Part shown: one piece after another, positions 56,320-64,000 of the stretch
Numbering within the stretch: the stretch's first letter is position 1
Layout of the letters: each line of letters starts with the position of its first letter
Assembly: GCF_949987515.2 (NCBI RefSeq)
Contig: NC_082684.1
Coordinates: 119,950,080-120,014,079 of the forward strand
Origin: Delphinus delphis
Lineage: Eukaryota > Chordata > Mammalia > Artiodactyla > Delphinidae
Reading direction: 5' to 3'
Length of the DNA stretch: 64,000 nt
Translations under genes and position numbers: made by a program
The notes under the pieces: generated by a model
What the model was told of the DNA's origin: nothing
Databases searched by the model: none
What the model saw: only the letters and a program-made list of their open reading frames with translations

Positions 56320-57990
56320 GATTCATGTAGAACAGTGTGGACTCTTGGGGGTCCTCAAGACAGTTTTAGGTGCCCATGAGGCCAAAACTAATTTCATAAC
56401 AATACTAAGATATTATTTGCCTTTTCTTTTTTTTTTTATTGGAGTAAAATTGCTTTACAGTGTTGTGTTAGTTTCTGCTGTACAATGAAGTGAATCAGCT
56501 ATATGTATACCTATATCCCCTCCCTCTTGGACCTCCCTCCCCCGTCCCCCCCCATCAAGGTCATCACAGAGCAGGGAGCTGAGCTCCCTGTGCTGCACAG
56601 CAGGTTCCCATGAGCTATCTGTTTTACACATAGTAGTGTATTTATGTCAAACCTAGTCTCCCAATTCATCCCACCCTCCCCTTCCCCCCCGTGCCCACAT
56701 GTCCGTTCTCTGCATCTGTGTCTCTGCACTGACTTTTGCACTGATGGTGTAAGAGCTGTGGTGGGTAAAATGGCAGGTACCTCAGCATTAATCAAGACAG
56801 TAGTCCCAGAGGGTACTAGTAGTTGTGTTCTTCACCACAAGGCAATCTCAGTAAAGACTGTTCCAGTTCCATTTAGGAATCTCTTTGATTTAATTTTATT
56901 AAATCTTATCCCTTTCAGTATGTACCTTTTAAATATTCTGTGGGATGGAAATTGAAAGTATTCTTACTGTGTAATGAAGTGCTGTGATTGAATGGAGGAA
57001 AAGTACATCTGTGATTTGTTTGAGCTGAACCAGCAGCATTTTTGGTGGAATACCATTTTTACCTGAAGGATGGATGGACAGCCAAACTATAGCTGTTTAG
57101 GCTTTGGTATTTGGTAGACATTTTGTTGAAAATGAATAAAGTGCGTTTGTCACCTTAAGGAAAACAACTTACAGTATTTATGGGGAGTCATAAAATTTGA
57201 GCTTTCAAGTGAAAGTTAGAATTTTGAAAAGCCTGTATATTTGTATTTGCCACTGGGATATTGCCAGTTTCCCAACATGTAAAGACTTTTTTGAGATTAG
57301 TAGAGATAATAACAAAAGTAATTTTTTGATATCATGTAATAAATTGGGTCAACATTTGGAAGATCTGCATAATAACCCAGGTAACCAGTATTTTCCAAAT
57401 GACTAATGCATGATGTTACAAAATCATGCATGGGTAAAAGATCCATTCAGAGGGCAAAACAGACCAATGGATTTTAATGTGAAAGAGTATAAAGAAGTTC
57501 ATTGTTGTGGCTTCAGATTCCATATTGCATCTAACCTTTAAAAAAACAACTCTTGTTGAGTTTTGGTGAAGTATCAAAGAAGATCCATGATTATCTAAAA
57601 AGGCCATTAAAATATTACTTCCTTTTCCAACTACCTATGTGAGTCTGGATTTTCTTCATCTGCTTCAATCACGACAGCATATTACAACAGATGGTACGCA
57701 GAAGCAGATCTGTAAATCCAACAGTCTTCTCTGAAGCCAGACCTAAGAGATATTTGCAGAGATGTAAAACAGTGCCACTCTTCTCATGAAACCTTTCTTG
57801 TTTTGAAAAGCAGCTTTTTCTTCCCATAAAAACTTATTTCAACTGATAATAAATTTATTACTATTATTTTAAGTGAATCAATAAGTATTTTTAAAATTTC
57901 TGAAGTTTATTTTCTAGATATGATGAATATAGATGGATATAACACACATAAACAAAAATTCTTTGAGGTCCTATAATTTTAAGAGTGCAA
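56320..57990 (+). mobile_element. Old hAT DNA transposon relic, split by an L1
   Basis: 56320-56422 and 56736-57990 form one element. Its 3' part (gccagacctaagagatattt, gccactcttctcatgaaacc, ttctttgaggtcctataatt) matches a long hAT family whose shorter relative is at 63340-63757. Pieces such as ctgtaatgaagtgctgtgat look like former transposase, but no long frame remains. Confidence 0.5.
56423..56735 (-). mobile_element. L1 3' end inserted in hAT relic
   Basis: A T-run, then attggagtaaaattgcttta, gtgttgtgttagtttctgct and ctccctgtgctgcacagcag: reverse-complement L1 3' UTR with C-rich blocks. Confidence 0.8.
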
Positions 57991-60290
57991 GTCAGTTTAG
58001 AAGACTAGTACCCTGGATTCTAGATCCCAGTTTCAGAGATTCACCGTGCACAGCAGCATATCAGAGGTGCCAAGGAGTCCTTGAGTAAGTTAACCACTTA
58101 ACTGTTCACTAAACACATTTTTTTTTTTTTTTTTTTTTTTTACATAGCATAGCAGGCTCTCGTATAAATTACTCTTAAGGCAGAGAATATGCCAATTGGG
58201 TTTGTGTTTAATATCCAGAGGAGTCTAAGGTAATGCACTGATCTGTGTTTCTAGTAGATGCTGTCCAAATACTTGAAGCAGCTGCTCAGTATGCTTCAGT
58301 GGTAGGTAAAAGGTAGTGCTGGGTTGTATCAATATTTTGATTTGTATGTTTTAAGGAATTAAAGGAGTTAATAAAAGGAATTAATTATTTAAATTAAATT
58401 TTAAATAATTTTAATGTATTTAATAATTTTAAAATATTTTATTTAAATAAAAACTTTTTAAATAAGTAAATTGACCAAAAGGAATTTGAAAAATAAAGGG
58501 CTCATACTTCTAAGAGAAAAAGATTAGGTAAATGGGAATGAGTTGGATAAACTGTTTTGCAGAAAATTAATCCATCAAGTACTTAAGATTGTTACTTTCT
58601 AGAACATCAGTTACGGGCATTTAAAAATACTATTTTATAAACACTACAGTAACTGAAATCACAGGCATTTAAAAATACTGTTTTATAAACACTATATGTT
58701 TTTATTTAAATATGTCTTTAAATTTTAGTCATAGTCAAGTAGTATGTTTTAGCTGCAAAGTTTTAAACTTTAAAAAAAGTAAGAATATAAATCATGACTT
58801 TAATTTTAAGAAAGTGAAGTTTAGGCTGTGGCTTTCTCAGCTAAGTCCAGCACAGCAGCAGGTAGGTATGTAAGCAGATGACCCCATACAACCCCTCGGC
58901 ATCAGGTGACCTTACTCCTGTGTTCCTTTCAAATGCTTCTTTAATCAATTTCTTCGCACTTTTTTTTTCTTTTTTTTTTTTTTTTAGTATGACTTACCAA
59001 AATAGTGTTACCTTAGTATAACTCTTTGGGGAAATAATTTGTGTAACACATTTTAACTAAGGTTATTTTTGATTATTGATTTTTCTTCTCATTGGGGATT
59101 TTGCTACACATCTACATTGTAGTCTTATTAGGTTATTTAGTCCCAATGATTAAAATCACTTTTAGAAATAAATAAATAGTACACAGTTTTAAGTCAAATT
59201 ACACCACATTTTAAGGTTCTTTGATATGGAAAGTATTACCTTATTCTGTACTATTTCTGTCATATTTGTATTACTTTCTATTTTTTGTGTAGGTTTCTAG
59301 GGATTTCTGTTATTTGTTAGGAAGCAATATATGCTTTTGTTTGGCTTAGTGCAAATGAGAAAAATAGGTCAAAGCTCGTGTGCCTGTGAAGAAAAATGTA
59401 ACAAGTGGACAAATGTCATCAAGGCTGACATTGTGTACTTTTGGATTCTATTTAAGAGTTAAATCAGAGTAGCCTTTTATTTTACAATACCATGATTTTT
59501 ATTTTGAGGTGAGCTCGCAACTACCTTTGTCCTGTAAAATAAGATTTAACACATTTCATACTAAGTCTTTGTGAAGGGAATTCAGAGGCAAGAGCAAAGG
59601 AATAAAACGTGTTTATGGTAGGGTCTTAAAATGGGAAACTGAAATAAAACAAAGAGGTATTGGGAGACCATTCCAGATGTTGGCCAAAGATGGAGAGTGC
59701 TAAATAAATAAGTTTAGCCTATTATAAATGCAGTGGTGGTCATGTCAAAAGGAGGTGCTTTAGGATATTTAATTTTCAAAATTATGCTGCTGCCCTGGTT
59801 TTGTAATTATACTAGACCAGACCCTTCAAAAGCTGATTTCCTATTTTATACCAGCCCAATTATTACTAATGATGGGCTTCTTTACCAAATGGAAAGACTA
59901 ATAACCCTTTGAAGTATTATGTAATCCCATTGTAGTTCATTAGTATGAATAATAGTTTGTAGTGTTTCTGCATCCCCCATAGTGTTTATAATTCCTTAAA
60001 TTATACTCTTTTTGTGAGATGTCCCCCAAGGTCTCCCCTGTCATCCCATGGACAAGGCAGTTGCTATTTAAGAGGACAGGAGTAATTTTCTAAGACGCCT
60101 GGTAAACAGCATGCACATGTGTTGGTTTTTTGCTTTTGTTCCCTTTATTCTCTTTCTCTGCCGCCTTTTCCTCTGCCACCACCTCCTTCTTTTTCTTGCC
60201 CCTTTAATCTCTGGGACAGTGCATTTTAAAGTACATAGTAGGTGCTCAGTAAATACTTTTGAGTGATATATTGACAAGAAAATAAATAAG
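57991..60290 (+). other. ASB7 intron, AT-rich
   Basis: No gene seen. Contains a 24-base poly-T run at 58118-58141, a 48-base tandem duplication at 58616-58700 and a T-rich run at 58959-58985. Confidence 0.5.
58616..58700 (+). repeat. 48-base tandem duplication
   Basis: ggcatttaaaaatact(a/g)tttt followed by ataaacacta occurs at 58616 and again at 58664. Confidence 0.75.
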
Positions 60291-60760
60291 AGGCACATCT
60301 CAGAGATACTGCAGGTTCTGTTCCAGACCACTGCAATAAAGTGACTGTTGCAATAAAGCAAGTCATACAAATTGTTTGGTTTCCCAGTGCATGGAAAAGT
60401 TATGTTTAGACTATATTGTAGTATATCAAATGTGCAATAGCATTATGTCTAAAAAAACAATGTGCGTATCTTAATTTTAAAAATACTTTATTGCTAGAAA
60501 ATGCTAATCATCATCTGAGCCTTTAGCCTAGTAGTAACTTCAAGAAAAGGATCACTGATCACAGATCACCATAATAATATAATAATGGCAATGTTTGAAA
60601 TATTGCAAGAACTACCAAAATGTGACACAGAGACATGAAGTGAGCAAATGCTGCTGGAAAAATGGCACTGATAGACTTCCTCAATTCAGGGTTGCCACAG
60701 ACCTTCAATTTGTAAAAAATGCAGTATCTGCAAAACACAATAAAACGAGGTATGGCTGTA
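60291..60760 (+). mobile_element. Tigger1-derived internally deleted element
   Basis: Carries both Tigger1 ends: aggcacatctcagagatact on the left and aacgaggtatggctgta on the right, with the sub-terminal ggtttcccagtgca and caatagcattatgtc blocks. The transposase is missing. It corresponds to joining about 36735 to about 38630 of the longer copy. Confidence 0.8.
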
Positions 60761-61239
60761 CTTCTTTTTCAGTCATAATCTTCTATTCCTAAAATGATAT
60801 TCTTGAAAAAATGGGTCCTTAAATAGTCTTAGAAATAACAGTCATTACAATTAGTCTTTATTACTCTTTATTATGTAGCCCGCTTTTCACTCAGTGCTAC
60901 TACCTGGCAAGGTGAGGGAATATCTGTATATTTGTGGAGCAGTAGTATAACGACACAACCTCACTTCATCACTGCACAGCTTTTTTATACTAAGTTCTCA
61001 CATCTCTGCCGAATCCAGGTCATGTAGTGATTTCCAGAATATGATTTCCATCAGTTTGCTCAGCACTGTTTCCCAGGACTAGATTACGAGTTGTTCTTTT
61101 ACTGTTAAGTTGTCAGCTAGTTTTCTTACCGTCTTAACACCAGGAAGCTTCATCTTCCAAAAAGGAGCCCTCTACTTTTCTGAGAAGGGGAAGCAAAACA
61201 TATCCTTACAAGTATTTAAAATTACTATTTTAACATTTA
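60761..61239 (+). other. ASB7 intron, unassigned
   Basis: No gene or repeat recognised. Confidence 0.4.
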
Positions 61240-61465
61240 TTTACCAAATACTCTATAGCTCTTACTATATGCCTGGGAACTATTGTAAGCACTTTACCAA
61301 AACTAATTCTTTTTGTGCTTGTAAGGCCTATTATGTAGATGGTGTTATCCTTAGTTCATAGATGCAGAAACCAAGGCAGGAGGCTAAGTAGCTCACCCAG
61401 GAGCTACTGGGGCCAGCACTTGATGCTGGCTGCAGAGTTGATGCTTTTAACCACTCTGGCCTTTA
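61240..61465 (-). repeat. MIR SINE, minus orientation
   Basis: Blocks ctcttactatatgcctggga, gtaagcactttacca and tcatagatgcagaaaccaag follow the reverse MIR consensus. Confidence 0.55.
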
Positions 61466-61884
61466 CCGTTCAAGGTCTTTCTGCAGACAGGAATTATACA
61501 TGGTCAGGAAATCTTCAAAAGATCACATTCTCCCCAAACATTAAAAGACTGCCACAACACACTGCTTAAGAAGATTCGGTAGCAAACTGAGTAAAACTTT
61601 CTGATATTTAGGCATAGAAAGTGCATTTTTCCCTGGGAAAGGCTAATGCACCAATAGCTTCTGAGTGTGGTAGTATTTCTGTAGCTGCCTCCCTTGAACT
61701 TATTAAACAATTAAAAGTCTCCCCTTTCCTCCAGCTTCTAGTAACATTTTTAAAACTTTCCTTTAAGCCCTGACCAACAGCCTCGTCAAAGCTTTTCCCC
61801 CCTGCCTGGTCCCAATGACAAAGCCATCTATTTTAGATTTTTTTTTAATGACAACCCCCTACTTCCACGTCCCAGAATCTCACT

Positions 61885-62335
61885 TGGTTATCTAATGCTG
61901 CAAATTTTAGTGGCTTAAAATAATAATAATTGATTATTTTACTTCTCTACTCCAAGCAGTGTCATCTGGAGCCACTTGACTGGGGCCTCTCCACTGTCAA
62001 AAGGGCTCACCCTGATGGCTGGCTAGTTGTGCAGGCACTTGGCTGGGAGCTCAGCCTGGATGTTGGGCAATGACCTCAGTTCCTTTTTGTAGACTGCTGA
62101 GACTTCTTCATGGCGTGGTGATAGCTGTGCGCCAAGAGTGAATGTCCCAAGAGCCAAGTGAAAGCTATGATCTGAGTTCCACCATAGTCATGAGCCCACC
62201 CAGTTTCAAGGAGAGGGAACCTAGATACTGTCTCTTAATGATGGGGTATCCAGTCACATTGTAAAAAAAAGAGCATGAGGCATAGGAGGTACTGCGGTCG
62301 TTTTTGGAGAGTATAATCTGCCACAAAACGAGACC
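61885..62335 (+). repeat. Unnamed ancient interspersed repeat, copy B
   Basis: Contains ggttatctaatgctgcaaat, tagtggcttaaaataata, caagagtgaatgtcccaaga and catgagcccacccagtttca. Related in layout to 44125-44645. Confidence 0.45.
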
Positions 62336-63339
62336 ATCAGAAGATCCCCTATTTGGAACCTATTGTCTCCATCTTTTCTATCTTAGCTAAGCAAATTCCA
62401 ATAATACAGGTTTTCCACATTGTTAGATGATATGTTTTCATTTAAGTACACATGTATATTTATATATGTCAATTCTATGTCATCTGTTTTTTGCCTGAAT
62501 ACATCGTGGTTGTTCTTTTCATTAATATTATACTTGAAAAGAACCTGCCATCTATTAGGAAAATCAAATTCTTTAAAAAAAGAAGATTCAAATCTGATAC
62601 ATATTCTGGTTTGCATTTGCAGATCAAATACTATAAGCATTTATTGAAAAATGACAGTGATAATTTATTCTTTTCCTAAAGGTAGCCCGTGAATGGTGAT
62701 GAAAAATAATTCAAAACAGGTTAGAAAATGATTTGCTGTTGACATGGGTGTGTTTTGCAATGAGCTGTTTTATACATTAAGGACAAGCCTATTAAGTGTT
62801 CATTTGTTCAACTAGTATTTGTTGAGTATTGTGTTAGGCATTGGACTTTTGCATTGGCAGCCAGAAATCATCTTACCCTCATGGAACATGTGAGGAAGAT
62901 GGACATTAATGGGTAATCACCAAGTAAATGTAAAATCATAGCCTTGTTAAGTACTGTAGAGAAAAGGAGCTCGGAGAGAATCTGATGGGGAACCTGACCT
63001 CATCTCCCTTTCAGCAGTGCCCTTTTAGTAGAGATCTGGACGATGAGGGGGACGTACCTCACCAAGAGACTCATGAGTGAGTGCTACAGCCTCACAGGGA
63101 TCCTTATGCAGACATCCACGGATACACATGCCCCTAGCTTACAGCCATTTTTAGGAAAGCAGTAGCTTCAGCTGTGATTCTGTTAAGAGACCATGTATTA
63201 AGTACCTCTTGGAAAGCACAGGGCTTACAGAGCAGAGGTCTAAGTTTTAAGGACTCTTTTTCGTTTATAAAGAATTACTTAATTTTGAATAATGGTGATC
63301 CCTGTAAATGAGTACTATTCAAGTAAGTACTAAGTATAG
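62336..63339 (+). other. ASB7 intron, unassigned
   Basis: About 62790-62960 has an L2/MIR-like flavour (gttcaactagtatttgttga), but too weak to call. Otherwise nothing seen. Confidence 0.35.
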
Positions 63340-63757
63340 CAGTAGTACTCCATGTATGGCCTGGGGACCCCTGGAGTTAGCCAGACCCTTTCAGGATATC
63401 GAGGTCAAAGCAATTTCCATAATAATACTAAGACATTATTTGTCTTTTCCATATTCCTTCTTTTATGAGAGTAAGTGGACTTCCCCAGAGACTGGATGAT
63501 GTGGTTTCATCACAACAGATTGGGTGTAGGAGCATATATGAGAGTTCAGCTATCATCTGTTAAGCCAGACCTTTAAAAGGTTTTCAGAAATGTGGAAGAA
63601 TGCCATTCTTCTCATTTATTTTTGAGAATATTGTTACCTTCATAACAATGGTATTTATGCTAACTAACATATAATGGGTTTATCTTTGTTATTTTTAAAT
63701 GAATTAAGTATTTCTGAAATTTCTGTTTTAACTTCTAATATGGTGAAGTGTAAAGAG
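63340..63757 (+). mobile_element. hAT relic, relative of 56320-57990
   Basis: Contains ctggggacccctggagttag, taatactaagacattatttg, ttaagccagacctttaaaag and ttaacttctaatatggtgaa, in the same order as the larger relic. Confidence 0.5.
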
Positions 63758-64000
63758 TTTTTTTTTTTAATTATTTATTTATTATTTATTTATGGCTGCG
63801 TTGGGTCCTCACTGCTAAGCACGGGCCCCCTCCAGTTGTGGCGAGCGGGGACCACTCTCTGCTGCGGTGCGCGGGCCTCTCATTGCGGTGCCCCCCCTGT
63901 TGCGGAGCCTGGCTCCAGGCGCACGGGCCCAGCAGTCGCGGCCCACAGGCTCTAGATCGCAGGCTCAGTAGTTGTGGCTGGTAGCTCTAGAGCGCAGGCT
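63758..64000 (-). mobile_element. CHR-type SINE, cut by window end
   Basis: A T-rich start with (TTAT)n, then ggctgcgttgggtcctcact and several cag/gcgggcc blocks of the long CHR form. The tRNA-like head is beyond 64000. Confidence 0.8.

Noticed and set aside
51011..64000. ASB7 terminal exon with the SOCS box
   Set aside because: I searched for a segment coding the known last 46 residues and did not find it; it must lie beyond the window.
1..64000. CRISPR arrays, operons, prophage or other microbial systems
   Set aside because: The window is a vertebrate locus with spliced genes and mammalian repeats; no regularly spaced repeat array was seen.

Overview
The window is mammalian nuclear DNA, most likely from a cetacean (toothed-whale-like). 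The best evidence is several copies of the tRNA-derived CHR-type SINE in the form seen in whales and other cetartiodactyls (15353-15560, 15824-16028, 33908-34227, 43588-43951, 53685-54048, 63758-64000). I see no ruminant BovB/BovA-type repeats. The species call is inference. There are no bacterial-style features.

Two protein genes lie head to head. On the minus strand is LINS1 (protein Lines homolog 1): four coding exons at 3756-1140, a candidate non-coding first exon ending at 19132, and the C-terminal half beyond the left edge. On the plus strand is ASB7 (ankyrin repeat and SOCS box protein 7): leader exons from the CpG island near 19.6-20.0 kb and at 26946-27070, and coding exons at 29028-29238 and 50405-51010. 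The last exon, with the SOCS box, lies beyond the right edge. Both reading frames join exactly in phase across every splice site I could place. The two genes share a GC-rich bidirectional promoter at about 18.9-20.1 kb with NRF1-, NF-Y-, ETS- and Sp1-type sites. The same head-to-head pair is known on human chromosome 15q26.3.

The rest is intron filled with ordinary mammalian repeats: old and younger L1 fragments, L2, MIR, hAT relics, Tigger/pogo DNA transposons and the SINEs. Several are nested. A 2.3-kb Tigger1 with a broken transposase (36572-38857) sits inside an older DNA element. An internally deleted relative lies at 60291-60760. A small L1 with target duplications (47375-47554) sits inside an older L1, and another L1 tail splits a hAT relic (56320-57990).

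I found no dramatic new system. The observations I rate highest concern the two 5' leaders. The ASB7 leader, as I splice it, carries a 51-codon upstream ORF that starts four codons before the first donor, crosses a fully open 125-base exon, and ends 32 bases before the ASB7 ATG. The LINS1 leader is open in frame with LINS1 across its first splice junction, allowing a 70-residue N-terminal extension. Both rest on predicted splice sites and need transcript and conservation data.
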